A DNA stretch of 38,630 bases from Bacteroidota bacterium (GTDB lineage Bacteria > Bacteroidota > Ignavibacteria > Kapaibacteriales > NICIL-2): positions 1 to 38,630 of the forward strand of contig JAIBAE010000039.1 in assembly GCA_019695345.1 (NCBI GenBank). The letters run 5' to 3'. The notes under the pieces are model-generated. The model was not told the DNA's origin. It made no database searches and worked only from the letters and a program-made list of their open reading frames with translations. Shown piece by piece: positions 16,856 through 25,910 of the stretch; position 1 is the first letter of the stretch, and every line of letters starts with the position of its first letter. Both the position numbers and the translations under genes were made by a program.

Positions 16856-17098
16856 TCATTTTGTATTCTTTCTATCTTTGTCATTCAATCGTTTTCTTAA
16901 ATTTAGATTATTGTTAATCAATGTTGTAAGAAGTACAACAACAACTAATATTAAAATCCAAGTCCACCCTCCAAAAGCACTATCAATACTACGTATTAAA
17001 TCTACAATATTTCCTGTAAATGATGGCTCTCCGGGTGGGGTGTTTTGTAACCCGCATCCCATTGTTGACATCAGCAAAACAATGCTAATATTTTTCAT
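16856..17098 (-). CDS. Small putative lipoprotein with C-terminal membrane segment
   Basis: 80 residues from the ATG at 17098, which is preceded by TGAGGATATT; a start four codons upstream is less likely. Residues 1-14 look like a short lipoprotein signal ending STMGC, followed by a Pro-rich stretch and a strongly hydrophobic helix (about 48-66, WILILVVVVLLTTLI) with a basic tail. It may be an envelope protein or a holin/spanin-like lysis accessory, which would fit the nearby phage gene; the latter is only a guess. Confidence 0.55.
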   Translation of the reverse strand: MKNISIVLLMSTMGCGLQNTPPGEPSFTGNIVDLIRSIDSAFGGWTWILILVVVVLLTTLINNNLNLRKRLNDKDRKNTK

Positions 17099-17151
17099 AA
17101 TATCCTCAGTCACATTGGTAAAATTTTACTTTAAGTTCATGCAAGGATTTA

Positions 17152-18243
17152 CTATTCACTTACCGTATTCGGTTCTGCAACAAACCTCTGTGCAGTTGCT
17201 TTGATTGCATCAGCATGTTTGTACAAGTCATTCAAACTCTCAATCTGAGTTTTCACTTCGTTCTTTTGCTCATCAAACATTGAGATAAACTTCTTCTTGT
17301 CAGAATTCAAATACAATCTGCAAATGGTTTTGCGAATTGTATCATCAAGCAGGATATTCAAGTAGCTCATTGTATCTCGCATATAGATTCTCTCCGGTGC
17401 AACCACTTCACGGAGTATTGATTTCACAATCATGTATCCTTCAATTTCCTCTTGCGTTGTTTCTGTGGTTGGCTTTGCATCAGCTTGAATAGGTTCCGGC
17501 TGTTGTTCTTGTACTGCAACTGGTGGCTCGGTAGCCATAGCCGATTTCAAACGCTCGTTAATCTTATCGTTAACAAACTGATTAAAAGCACGCTTGGTTA
17601 TGTCCTTAAATCGGTCAATCATTTTTTGTGTGCGCGTTCCTGTATATGCAACACTCATAACATACTTCACAAAGTCATCAGATGGGTCATCCAAGTTTTG
17701 CTGAAGAACTCTGCGAATTTCCTTTGCGTACTTCAGCTCACTTGCGGCAGACATAATCTCCTCTAAGTTAAACGCTGACTTTGTTAGCTTCTTCAATTCG
17801 TTTACAAGGTTATCCTGAATATCCAACATGTTGAACTCAAGGAATGGCTTGGTGTCCATTACATTGCTGTTTTCCAAATCGCTGTAAAATTGGTATGTAA
17901 CTCCATTAGTCAGGATGCCAATACGCAACGAAGTATGAGTGCCAAAATATCGGTACAACTGAGAGGTTTGTGCATTACCTAAGTCTGCTCCGGCTTTCTT
18001 ACATTCAAAGAACATGATTGGTTGCCCGTCGCGCATAATAGCGTAGTCCACCTTTTCACCTTTCTTTGTTCCAAGGTCTGCAACATATTCAGGCACAACC
18101 TCAGTTGGGTCGAATACATCATAACCAAGTGATGCAATAAAAGGCATAATGAAAGCATTCTTTGTTGCTTCTTCTGTTTGAATTAGTTCTTTCTGGCGCG
18201 ATATTTTTACAGCCAGATTTTTGAGTTGGTCAATAAAGTCCAT
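17152..18243 (-). CDS. Stand-alone type I restriction enzyme HsdR N-terminal-domain nuclease
   Basis: 363 residues, a common orphan family (HSDR_N, PF13588-like). The N-terminal domain carries a PD-(D/E)xK nuclease core: GEKVDYAIMRDGQPIMFFEC plus KK, giving Asp66, Glu80 and Lys82, after a conserved ..FIMPFIASLGYDVFDPTEVVPE. The C-terminal half is helical with a TTETTQEEIEGYMIVKSILR segment typical of this family. No HsdM or HsdS gene is nearby, so it is not a complete type I system. Such proteins are abundant on prophages and islands; the target is unknown. ATG at 18243 has a GAGGTG site. Confidence 0.85.
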   Translation of the reverse strand: MDFIDQLKNLAVKISRQKELIQTEEATKNAFIMPFIASLGYDVFDPTEVVPEYVADLGTKKGEKVDYAIMRDGQPIMFFECKKAGADLGNAQTSQLYRYFGTHTSLRIGILTNGVTYQFYSDLENSNVMDTKPFLEFNMLDIQDNLVNELKKLTKSAFNLEEIMSAASELKYAKEIRRVLQQNLDDPSDDFVKYVMSVAYTGTRTQKMIDRFKDITKRAFNQFVNDKINERLKSAMATEPPVAVQEQQPEPIQADAKPTTETTQEEIEGYMIVKSILREVVAPERIYMRDTMSYLNILLDDTIRKTICRLYLNSDKKKFISMFDEQKNEVKTQIESLNDLYKHADAIKATAQRFVAEPNTVSE

Positions 18244-18345
18244 GTTTCACCTCAAGGTTAGTTAAAAATTATCAGGTACTAATGTTCACGTTTAGATTTT
18301 TTTCAGGTAGCATTCTACGGTAGAATACTTGCACTATCACATATA

Positions 18346-18942
18346 TTATTTTTTCGTTGTCACCAAGCGTACAACGGTGTCGTCGGGGTTTACATATAAT
18401 ACAAGCTGTGGGCGTTTATTTGTTCCTGCATAGGTAGCAGATAACAGGTATACTTCCTCTTGTATTTTATCAATTATATCATTTGCTGATTCACGCTCTA
18501 ACACAAACTTTTTGGAGTAATCGGATTCGTTTTTTGGTTTCCCGATTATTGTACTTAATGCCGAACGTAGCTGAAGATACTTAGTTAGTCGGTTTAGTTT
18601 ACTTTGGTTGGTTTCTGTTCCTACCCATTCCAGCAATATATTGGATAACAAAAACTCAGTTTTATTTTTTGCAAACAGCATGTGCGCAATACAACTCAGC
18701 GAATCACCAATAGCCGGATATACTCGTACATCTACTCTAACAATACTACCTTGCGAGTATGGTATATCTTCCAGAGAGAATACAAAATCGTGTGCTGTAA
18801 GTGTATCCTTCATCTCCGGCATTGAGTATGCACGCCAGTTAGTAAGTAACGAGATAAAGAATTCGGCTTTATCGGCTGCGTGAGTGGAAGTTGTTGTAGC
18901 AACAAAAGCTACACATAGCATTATAGGGAGCAAGGTTTTCAT
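18346..18942 (-). CDS. Secreted hypothetical protein
   Basis: 198 residues with a clear signal peptide (1-22, ending STHAA). The mature part is alpha/beta without a recognised domain; no lipobox, sorting domain or membrane anchor is seen, so it is probably periplasmic. It is monocistronic, with a 535-bp gap before the next gene. It is the only protein with a canonical signal peptide between 16.9 and 36 kb, which sets it apart from the cluster downstream. Its codon use looks like that of the 1-9 kb region. Confidence 0.65.
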   Translation of the reverse strand: MKTLLPIMLCVAFVATTTSTHAADKAEFFISLLTNWRAYSMPEMKDTLTAHDFVFSLEDIPYSQGSIVRVDVRVYPAIGDSLSCIAHMLFAKNKTEFLLSNILLEWVGTETNQSKLNRLTKYLQLRSALSTIIGKPKNESDYSKKFVLERESANDIIDKIQEEVYLLSATYAGTNKRPQLVLYVNPDDTVVRLVTTKK

Positions 18943-19131
18943 AGTTCAATCAATTCGTTTATTTATATAGTTAACATACGTATCAATTTCAATGTTTCTT
19001 TTTGTTCTAACGACATAACCGTTGAGTATAGGCACACCAGAGGTGCGGTATAGCGACACCCCAATACCAATTTCTAAGATTAATCCCAATGCAATAATCC
19101 GTAACTCAAGGTAATAAATTTTTTAAATGTA

Positions 19132-19194
19132 GGCGGTACTCATTTTCTACGGTGGTGGTACTCATTTTCTACGGTGGTGGTACTCTTTTTCTAC
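19132..19194 (+). repeat. Three tandem 22-bp GTACTCATTTTCTAC units
   Basis: GTACTC starts at 19136, 19158 and 19180, an exact 22-bp period with the spacer GGTGGTG; the third unit has CTTTTTCTAC. The array begins TGTAGGCGG. Multiple short repeats behind a terminal TG are typical of IS21-family ends, but no transposase is present. Confidence 0.8.
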
Positions 19195-19401
19195 GCTACG
19201 GTGTACACTGTGTTTTTTATTAACGCTCCGTAAGCACTTGTATTTTGGTTAGTTAGTGAGTACTCTAATGGCACTCTAATGGTACTCAATTGCCACCAAG
19301 TCAGCACACAGAAAATTCTTGATATATATCTCAAGAATGGAGCTACTCTATTCTTATTTAACTTCAGTTTTACACGCTTCAGGTACTTACCAAAGGTACC
19401 T

Positions 19402-19464
19402 TTTTCTCTCCCGCACGCTGTGGGTGTTTATTGTATACCATTCGGTGCGGTCACGCGATAGCAT
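19402..19464 (-). repeat. Dispersed hairpin repeat, copy 4
   Basis: On the minus strand it begins TATGCTATCGCGTGACCGCA and ends GTGCGGGAGAGAAAAA. The stem is CCGCAC/GTGCGG. It starts 13 nt after the stop of the 475-residue gene in the same orientation. The remainder of 18943-19476 contains no convincing gene. Confidence 0.6.
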
Positions 19465-19476
19465 AACAACTATACA

Positions 19477-20904
19477 CTACAACGAATTTACCGGAGCTAA
19501 CGGTGGCATCACTTTAGAAATAAATGCTATGATTTGCATACCGGGAATTTCCAACGTGTTTTGATTGAGCGAGCCGTTACGAATATCAAACGGACCAAAT
19601 GCTACACCGTTGTTGATATTAGCTTTATCTTCTGCCGACCAATTAGCTGTTATCCGAAGATTCTTAACTACTATAAACGAAGTTGGTAACAAGGGAAATG
19701 TTCCGGGATTATCGGTTGCGGAACCATTAGAAAACAGAAAGGCATTTGAGCCATAACAATACCAGTTGGGCATACTTAGTACAGCAAGGTTCATCCAAGG
19801 TCTATCAATGTTTACCCGGCAATAGTTAAACGATATACTAAATCCATTGGTAGCTTCGGAACTACCTGTAGTAGGTATAGAATTAATTGCAATGCCATCC
19901 AACAACATACGGTGCTTAAACGATAACGATGAATTTAAGAATAGACTTTTGCCTAAGGTTTTAGGTATTGCACTGCGTAACAATTCTTGATGTCTGTTAA
20001 GTGCATTTACCGGCAATGATGCTTGGATAGGTTCCTTGGCTAAATTATTTATAAGTTCTGTTTTGAAACTTGCAGCTAATAGGTCATCCTTCGAGAAATT
20101 TTTATTTACTTTTAATGTTAAAGCTGTGGTAGCAAGTTTAGCATTAAGCGGTGCGCTTGTTGTGGTTGCTGCTTTGCCCAGCATCGGAGCCGGACTTACT
20201 GCTGTTTTATTCGTTGCAAGTAGAGGTGATGTTTTCTTTACTACATATTTTGCTTGTAACGTAGATTGATTTGTGCTTTGCAATGCTAACCTGTTGTTAA
20301 GTGCATTTTGAAATTTCGTTGCATAGTTGGCAATGGTATTCACTTTCCATACACCTTTATCTACTACGCTTAAACCATTATTCTTTACAAATAGAGATGT
20401 ACCGGTAGCGGGTTTAACATCGCCTGATTTAATATCAATTTTTGGCCAGAATTGCGCCGCTTGCTCATCGTACCAATTACCAGGAGTAGATTTACTTGGG
20501 TGGTAAAAAAAGTTAGGGTCGTTAAGCGTACCTTTTTCCATCCTCATGTATTCGTACAACGCATCGGCAAACATTTTAAACATAGGGTTGTTAGTTATGT
20601 CGGGGTCGGTAGTTCCTGCGGGTCGGGCACTTTGCAGAATTATCTGATACATATCATCTACATTAAATGCAGAGTCCTCGAACTTTGTTTTGTTGAACAC
20701 AGGTACTATGTTAGATATATCGGAAAACACTTCTTCTGCCAATCCGGTATCATACATGCCCGATGCATTCTTAAAATCTGTACTACTAATAGGAATTCCT
20801 GGCCATGCCATCTGTAAGAATAAAGTTGGCGGTGCAGTTGAGAAGTTAAAAACTTCTGCAAGGGTATCATATACCGATGCAATAAAATCTGTAGTTGAAT
20901 TCAT
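19477..20904 (-). CDS. Cluster protein with C-terminal RPWM/PGMQII domain (paralogue B)
   Basis: 475 residues from the ATG at 20904 (GGAACG seven bases before it). Frame codons up to 20958 run through an inverted repeat and are not counted. The N-terminal ~200 residues are helical, then comes an Ala/Thr/Lys-rich linker, and the last ~150 residues match the C-terminal domain of the gene just upstream (21000-22403): IDRPWMNLAVL, FPLLPTSFIVVKNLRITANW, VAFGPFDI and IPGMQIIAFISKVMPPLAP. There is no signal peptide or membrane helix. Related C-terminal domains occur in uncharacterised proteins elsewhere as far as I recall; I assign no function. Likely co-transcribed with its paralogue. Confidence 0.8.
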   Translation of the reverse strand: MNSTTDFIASVYDTLAEVFNFSTAPPTLFLQMAWPGIPISSTDFKNASGMYDTGLAEEVFSDISNIVPVFNKTKFEDSAFNVDDMYQIILQSARPAGTTDPDITNNPMFKMFADALYEYMRMEKGTLNDPNFFYHPSKSTPGNWYDEQAAQFWPKIDIKSGDVKPATGTSLFVKNNGLSVVDKGVWKVNTIANYATKFQNALNNRLALQSTNQSTLQAKYVVKKTSPLLATNKTAVSPAPMLGKAATTTSAPLNAKLATTALTLKVNKNFSKDDLLAASFKTELINNLAKEPIQASLPVNALNRHQELLRSAIPKTLGKSLFLNSSLSFKHRMLLDGIAINSIPTTGSSEATNGFSISFNYCRVNIDRPWMNLAVLSMPNWYCYGSNAFLFSNGSATDNPGTFPLLPTSFIVVKNLRITANWSAEDKANINNGVAFGPFDIRNGSLNQNTLEIPGMQIIAFISKVMPPLAPVNSL

Positions 20905-20931
20905 ATTCGTTCCATAGCAAAGTAAATAAAT

Positions 20932-20988
20932 GAGAGTACTCTGTGCATTGAACGCCACACGCAGTACAACACAACTCAGAGCACTCTC
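20932..20988. other. Inverted repeat between the two RPWM-domain genes
   Basis: GAGAGTACTCTG (20932-20943) pairs with CAGAGCACTCTC (20977-20988) at 11 of 12 positions over a 33-nt loop. It fills the intergenic space and includes an AGAGTA core like the upstream regulatory boxes. It could act as an attenuator, an mRNA processing hairpin, or a palindromic operator. Confidence 0.55.
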
Positions 20989-20999
20989 TTAGGTTCATG

Positions 21000-22403
21000 T
21001 TAAGGCATATCTTCCGGTGCGCAATACGGTACTACGGCGTTCATCCAACCTATAATCTGAACTCCCGGTACGGTAATCTCACCGTTTGCAAAAGCAGACT
21101 TCCATGTTTCGCTGGAGTGGGATTGGCTATAACTACCACCAATGGAAAACGGACCAATACCAACTTGACCGCCTGCACTTAATGCCGACTGCATTTTATC
21201 CCAATCGGACTTTGCCCAAGTAGCTTTTATCTTTACACCTTTAACCACAACAAATCCTGTTGGCATAAGTGGCCACATGGTCTTCTGTTGTGTTTTAGTA
21301 CCATTGGAGATACCACCTTTTTTAGGCGAGAAATTCCCAAGGTTCCATGTTTTAGTATCAAGCAAATGGAAGCTCATCCACGGGCGGCGGATGCCAACAA
21401 ACTTGAAGCTGAACTCGATGCTGAGATTATTTGTTTCCGAGCTAAAATGTTGCGAGCTCCAACTGCCACCGGCTTTGGCACCAACACTCCATATACCCAA
21501 GCTGAATCCTGCCGATGCACCAAACGATTTGTAATCCGATGAAGCATTGGCAATACTGTTGCCTGCCGATACTTTAACGGTTGTCCAACCTGTGGTATCG
21601 CTACTGCTGTACCAGTTAGATGGTATTAAACTAACGCGTTCAATCTTGGGCGAGAGTCCGCCACCGGAATCATCCAACGTAACACCATACCCTTCAAAAA
21701 TCTCTTTTGCTTTGTTGAACGCTTTCTGCAAAGAATTTTGCGAGCTGGTAGCAAGTATGGCTAAGTTCTGTTCTACTTTATCCGCAAAGTTTGCACGCCA
21801 TTTATCCCACGCTTGTTTTACAGGAATCTGCATTGTAGGTGCAACAAGTGGCCAGGTGTTCTTTCCCTGTGGCGTTTCCTGTGCGGCTAAGTATGCTCCA
21901 ACGTATGCTAACCGTGCGTTTTGGTACGCCGACTGGTTATCTAAGTAATCTCTGTACACAGCGGATTCAATTGTTTTAGGTGTAACCGCACCGGTATCGG
22001 GGTCGGTTTGGTTTACAATACGGAACAAGTAATTCCATGCTGCATCAATTTGTGCATCTAATGCCGCGTCTTTTTTCTGAACAGGAATCGAAACGCTGTT
22101 TAGTATATCACCATATACTTGTGTTACTGTTTTACCACTATCCTCGTACAGCGAGTTAGCGTTTGGTATTACATCAACTAAACGTGCAGTGTTTACTGCT
22201 GCGTCCTGGCTTCCGGAAGTGTTGCCCGGGGTCCACGGGTTGCGGTAATCGTTAGGGTTTATTGCCATGCCGGGTTTCATTAAGGTCAGCATGGTTTTGG
22301 CAGTATTTGCCAATGGTTTGCCACCGGGTTCTGCTTTTGTTGCAGAATCGAAAATACGGTCGTATATGCCTTGCACTAAGGCATTCATTTGTTCTGCTGT
22401 CAT
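21000..22403 (-). CDS. Cluster protein with C-terminal RPWM/PGVQII domain (paralogue A)
   Basis: 467 residues. Residues 1-240 are mostly helical. Residues about 273-335 are a Ser/Gly-rich run of alternating strands (SFGASAGFSLGIWSVGAKAG then SSETNNLSIEFSF), the style of a beta-hairpin-forming or pore-type segment and also reminiscent of the DUF2589 proteins in this cluster. The C-terminal domain has RPWM (340-343), PLMPTGFVVVKG (378-389), GIGPF (415-419) and VPGVQIIGW (445-453), shared with the next gene. No signal peptide. Two TACTCT-type boxes lie in its leader. Function unknown; a membrane-acting role is a hypothesis only. Confidence 0.8.
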   Translation of the reverse strand: MTAEQMNALVQGIYDRIFDSATKAEPGGKPLANTAKTMLTLMKPGMAINPNDYRNPWTPGNTSGSQDAAVNTARLVDVIPNANSLYEDSGKTVTQVYGDILNSVSIPVQKKDAALDAQIDAAWNYLFRIVNQTDPDTGAVTPKTIESAVYRDYLDNQSAYQNARLAYVGAYLAAQETPQGKNTWPLVAPTMQIPVKQAWDKWRANFADKVEQNLAILATSSQNSLQKAFNKAKEIFEGYGVTLDDSGGGLSPKIERVSLIPSNWYSSSDTTGWTTVKVSAGNSIANASSDYKSFGASAGFSLGIWSVGAKAGGSWSSQHFSSETNNLSIEFSFKFVGIRRPWMSFHLLDTKTWNLGNFSPKKGGISNGTKTQQKTMWPLMPTGFVVVKGVKIKATWAKSDWDKMQSALSAGGQVGIGPFSIGGSYSQSHSSETWKSAFANGEITVPGVQIIGWMNAVVPYCAPEDMP

Positions 22404-22429
22404 TGTATTATTCCTTTTGGTATAATGCT

Positions 22430-22480
22430 TACTCTATTCAGTTTTCAGCACACCTGTCCTACTCTGTTTAGGGTTTTCGG
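22430..22480 (-). promoter_or_regulatory. Tandem GAAAAC...AGAGTA boxes upstream of paralogue A
   Basis: On the minus strand CCGAAAACCCTAAACAGAGT + A (22480-22460) and CTGAAAACTGAATAGAGTAA (22448-22429) are two copies of one element. The second lies 26 nt before the ATG and continues GCATTATA, matching the block before 33282. It may be a promoter core or an operator. Confidence 0.6.
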
Positions 22481-22684
22481 AAAACTCCCGTCAGGAATTC
22501 ATCTTTGCAAAGAATTGAAAACGTGATGTTCTCAGTTGTATGTTTGGTTCCCCTGTACCGTATCGTAACACAACTGTGTGGAGCTTGATATACTACGTGC
22601 TGTCTAAACAATTTTCTTTATGCCGACCGAGTGTGTACACCATGCATATTGTGCGTTACAAAACACGGTAAATACTGGAACATA

Positions 22685-22726
22685 GGCGGTACTCATTTTC
22701 TACGGTGGTGGTACTCATTTTCTACA
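22685..22726 (+). repeat. Two 22-bp GTACTCATTTTCTAC units
   Basis: Units at 22689 and 22711, preceded by CATAGGCG. They are the same sequence and phase as at 19132. The 22.5-23.3 kb stretch holds this, a second pair at 22914, a terminator-like hairpin and a hairpin repeat, but no convincing gene. Confidence 0.8.
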
Positions 22727-22807
22727 CTGTACTATTACAGATATATCGAACGTATTATCCAACTCAACTATAACAATTACAGTGCTCAACAACACGGTTG
22801 GGTACCG

Positions 22808-22852
22808 TATAACAAAACAAAACGCCCCCGTACCATGATTAGGAGGCGTTTA
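22808..22852 (-). terminator. Terminator-like hairpin, minus strand
   Basis: AAACGCCTCC pairs with GGGGGCGTTT (one mismatch) around an 11-nt loop, and on the minus strand TTGTTTTGTT follows. It lies 450 nt after the DUF4062 stop and shields paralogue A from read-through. Confidence 0.6.
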
Positions 22853-22910
22853 AAGGAGAAATGGAGATACTATGAGTATCACTGCAAGTAACAACAAAAC
22901 TTTTACATAG

Positions 22911-22945
22911 GTGGTACTCATTTTCTACGGTGGTGGTACTTTTTT
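22911..22945 (+). repeat. Two 22-bp GTACTCATTTTCTAC units (second truncated)
   Basis: Units start at 22914 and 22936; the second continues only as GTACTTTTTTTT. It is preceded by ACATAGGTG, close to the ACATAGGCG before the copy at 22685. Confidence 0.75.
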
Positions 22946-22962
22946 TTCACTAAAAATATCTG

Positions 22963-23026
22963 TTGCTATCGCATGGCGGCACCGAACCACACAAAAAATA
23001 AATCGTTGTTTTGCCGGAGAGAAACT
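22963..23026 (+). repeat. Dispersed hairpin repeat, copy 5
   Basis: Begins TTGCTATCGCATGGCGGCAC and ends TTTTGCCGGAGAGAAACT. The stem is CGGCA/TGCCG. The tail is identical to that of copy 6 at 36500. It starts 18 nt after a 22-bp-unit array, and copy 6 also lies near such an array. Confidence 0.65.
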
Positions 23027-23297
23027 ACATTTATTTATTGGTATAAGAAGTTATTACAATTTTTACAACCTATGTTAGAATTACTTAAAGATACTTTGAC
23101 ATTTGATTATTATCTACACATTTATTAAACAATTCAATGCTTAGTTGTTACATACGCAGCTACAACTATGCAATAATTGAAATCCTTAGTCGGATTTTAA
23201 ATACTACTTACCTTTAATGGAAATTTTTTATTCTAATAAATCATGCATTCCAATTCTAATATTGTTTTCTGTAAAATATACGCTTTTGGTTGAAGAG

Positions 23298-24416
23298 TTA
23301 TACAAGAAGTTCAATTTCATTTTGTATTCTTGCAATGAGTTGCTCCTTTTCTTCATCAGTCTTAATAAATGGAGCAACTTTATAGTTGTATATTGCATTT
23401 ATTCTATACCCTTCAACCCTTGAAAACTTAACAGGAATATCTTTAGCAAGTAATAACGCATTGAGCTTCTCGGTCATTTGCTCTGTTATTTCCATCATCC
23501 ATTTATTCATAGACTTTCTATTTTCTTTGTCAGGCATTTTTAATGTTTCTTTTAAAACTACTTCATAAATGGCTCTTGAAATCTGCAACTTTTGCTGGTC
23601 AGACACTTCGCCCTGTATTTCTTGAACATCCATCATGATATAAAGTTGATCGCAGAAAAAGTCAATAATCATTGCAAACTGTCTCTTGATCACACTTTCA
23701 TATTCTTCGTTTTCATTGCCTAATATTTTTTTACCTACACTATTCAACATTTCATTCATACGTAATGAGACATTATTCAATTCTGTAACGGTATCTAATA
23801 CCTTGTTAACTTCTTGTTGTTTTTGTAAGCTATCAAGATACAAATAGAATAGTCCTGCAAGCTGATTCTGAAGGTAATTTTCAATTTCTTCTACTCTGTC
23901 AAATGTTTTAATCGGCTTGGATTTTATTGCATCAACAAACCGAAATACATTAGAACTGTCAACATGTGCGAATTTAAACTTAACATTTTTGCTTGCTCCA
24001 CTACTTTTATAAGTTTCATTGTTATCAAAGAAATCTTGGTTTTCTTTATAAGTTTGATACTCAGAATAAACATTTTTGTCAATGAATATGAATACAGGAA
24101 TATTTCTTTTTACTGCTGTTTCAAATTCTTTTCGAGTTATTGAGACATATTCGCTTTCATATTTTTTCTGATCTTCTATAGGGCTAACACTGGTGGCTGT
24201 AGTCCCATACCTACCACCAACTATTAATACCATTAAGTGACAAAGTGTTACTTCGTTATATGCTGAATCGTCAATGGGTTTTCCATGTTCATAGGTTATT
24301 TTATCACTCTCAAACAAAACGGATTCAAATCCATAATTATCAATGAACTTCTCAATCCTTTCCCGAACATGTTTTAGATCGTAGTAAGTTGAGCTTACGA
24401 ATACTCTTGGTTTCAT
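23298..24416 (-). CDS. DUF4062-domain protein
   Basis: 372 residues. The N-terminal ~95 residues are a DUF4062 domain (PF13271): MKPRVFVSSTYYDLKHVRER, then a Rossmann-like alternation with a conserved acidic/His position and LMVLIVGGRYGT. DUF4062 is structurally related to TIR/deoxyribosyltransferase-like folds and often sits at the N-terminus of STAND-type signalling or defence proteins. Residues about 100-145 extend this fold and the C-terminal 200 residues are helical with no ATPase motif, so it is not a STAND protein. It is flanked by non-coding repeats on both sides and interrupts the surrounding cluster, so it may be inserted cargo. Confidence 0.85.
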   Translation of the reverse strand: MKPRVFVSSTYYDLKHVRERIEKFIDNYGFESVLFESDKITYEHGKPIDDSAYNEVTLCHLMVLIVGGRYGTTATSVSPIEDQKKYESEYVSITRKEFETAVKRNIPVFIFIDKNVYSEYQTYKENQDFFDNNETYKSSGASKNVKFKFAHVDSSNVFRFVDAIKSKPIKTFDRVEEIENYLQNQLAGLFYLYLDSLQKQQEVNKVLDTVTELNNVSLRMNEMLNSVGKKILGNENEEYESVIKRQFAMIIDFFCDQLYIMMDVQEIQGEVSDQQKLQISRAIYEVVLKETLKMPDKENRKSMNKWMMEITEQMTEKLNALLLAKDIPVKFSRVEGYRINAIYNYKVAPFIKTDEEKEQLIARIQNEIELLV

Positions 24417-24738
24417 TTTACATTCTATTTGTTTTGAATTTTTATTAAATATTACTCAGTTTAAAGTTATTTCAGTCCTGATATAGTAGCATCTTACTGA
24501 ATGCGAATCGCAAAGAGGAAGTGTTTCTGTACATCAGTTGTATGAGGCCTTTTTTCAGTTAAACACAAAGAAGTCTCAAAGAGACATATAATCACCGCAT
24601 TAATCATAGCCCAACAGACTGAAGAGGTTCCTGCAAATATTAACTGAGATTATGCTTTTGTGTTAAACACTATAATTCGAATCAAAAGTTTACAGCTTAA
24701 TCCATTCCACTTTAACTGCAATGTTTTTAACTACATAT

Positions 24739-24793
24739 TCTGCACCGCAGCACATAGCCCATAAAATGCAGGTAGTACGGCGCAGTATTTGCC
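24739..24793 (-). repeat. Dispersed hairpin repeat, copy 8
   Basis: The minus strand runs from AAATACTGCGCCGTACTACC through GCTATGTGCTGCGGTGCAGA. It matches copy 7 over about 75 bp, including sequence beyond the tail (AAACATTGC). It lies 120 nt after the 209-residue gene on the same strand. Confidence 0.6.
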
Positions 24794-24803
24794 CTAACAC
24801 AAT

Positions 24804-24874
24804 ACATAAAAACTATATTACTACAGCGCACTATACAGCGTATACAAAAGCTTAAGTAGTTGTGTAATAGCTAC
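24804..24874 (-). repeat. 70-bp downstream element, copy 1
   Basis: Shares a 25-base block with 36709-36733 (minus strand CGCTGTAGTAATATAGTTTT plus TATGT) and a second block ACAACTAC..TAAG at the same distance. It is placed 38 nt after the stop of the 209-residue gene, as its partner lies directly after the TIR-like gene. The rest of 24417-24912 has no convincing gene. Confidence 0.75.
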
Positions 24875-24912
24875 CGATGTTGGCGGTAGTGCTATTTTTC
24901 ATTAATTGATAG

Positions 24913-25542
24913 TTATTTCTTAATAGTCTCGTATTTTATTCCTTGGAAATTTTCAAATACAAACTTGTCCTCCTTACTCAGTAGATTTTCATCAAAGGCA
25001 ACTATCTTTCCATCTTTAAGAACTTTGTAGTCAACAGATTTAATTTCAGCATTTTCAGGAATAAACGAACTCATATAGCGACTATGTGCTTTGGTGCGGA
25101 ACTCTTGTCTATGTTGAAGAAAATATGCTAAGTCCAAATGACCTACCATAAACACTATGCTAAAATCTTTTCTGGCAGCAATATCCCACTTCCACATTGG
25201 ATGAAATTTTTTTCTTATTGCTTGGTCAGATTCCCACAATGCTGTTTTTAAGTTCTCAAAATCTTGCTCAGTTCTTATGTCAAACTCACAGATTGTTAAA
25301 TAATTAATGAACTTTTCACCGAATACTAGACTTGAACCAAGAGTGAAAATTTCATAGTCACGATATTTCTCTTTGAAAAAGTCAAGTTCATCTAAGAACC
25401 ATGCCTCAAGTGGACGTCTAATACTCTTGCCATATACATATCGCATAGTGTCAGGTTTATAATCAAACCCTTCTGTTGTGCAGGTAAGTTTATGATAACT
25501 GTCTTCTGCAACTGTAATTACTTTTTTGTTGGAATTTTCCAT
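24913..25542 (-). CDS. Hypothetical protein, 209 residues
   Basis: No family recognised. The middle (LDELDFFKEKYRDYEIFTLG to YLTICEFDI) and a MWKWDIAARKDFSIVF segment suggest a soluble alpha/beta enzyme-like or adaptor domain; there is no signal peptide or membrane helix. It is flanked on both sides by members of two dispersed repeat families and lies beside the DUF4062 gene, so I infer accessory cargo, perhaps defence-related. No ribosome-binding site is visible before the ATG at 25542. Confidence 0.65.
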   Translation of the reverse strand: MENSNKKVITVAEDSYHKLTCTTEGFDYKPDTMRYVYGKSIRRPLEAWFLDELDFFKEKYRDYEIFTLGSSLVFGEKFINYLTICEFDIRTEQDFENLKTALWESDQAIRKKFHPMWKWDIAARKDFSIVFMVGHLDLAYFLQHRQEFRTKAHSRYMSSFIPENAEIKSVDYKVLKDGKIVAFDENLLSKEDKFVFENFQGIKYETIKK

Positions 25543-25803
25543 TGTATATTAGTTTATGTGGTAAATAATTTATTGAGCTATTGTGTAACCAAAGCATTGC
25601 CTCTAACTTAGAGGTATAGGAAGTTTTTCTTTCAATAACTACCTACAATTTCCCGTATATGGGTAATAGGAGGAAGTTCCGTTAGCAATTCATTGTTCAC
25701 TATATAGTGTTTATGTATTTGTAAATGCTACAACCACACTTCAGTTATTAGGCAATACCCTTAACTCTATTTACAATGGGCAATGTTTTGTTATAATTGT
25801 ATG

Positions 25804-25864
25804 TTCTGTCCCGCAACGCATAGACCTAACAATGCAGGCGGTACGGTACGGTCTGCGGTAGCAA
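25804..25864 (-). repeat. Dispersed hairpin repeat, copy 7
   Basis: The minus strand begins TTTGCTACCGCAGACCGTAC and ends TGCGTTGCGGGACAGAAC. The stem is CCGCA/TGCGG. It lies 78 nt after the stop of the metalloprotease gene in the same orientation. Confidence 0.65.
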
Positions 25865-25910
25865 ATACATTTACAAGTACTTGGTACAAATAAAATACAT
25901 GTTGGTAAAA

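Noticed and set aside
17152-18243. Complete type I restriction-modification system
   Set aside because: Only the HsdR N-terminal-type nuclease is present; no methylase, specificity or helicase gene is nearby.
19132-19194. CRISPR array
   Set aside because: Units are 22 bp, head to tail with a constant GGTGGTG link and no variable spacers; there are no cas genes.
20905-20958. 18 extra N-terminal residues of the 475-residue RPWM protein
   Set aside because: They translate the inverted repeat; the ATG at 20904 has a ribosome-binding site and aligns in length with the paralogue.
19477-22403. Bacterial gasdermin or known pore-forming toxin
   Set aside because: The Ser/Gly-rich strands are suggestive, but I see no defining motif of gasdermins, aerolysins or MACPF proteins.
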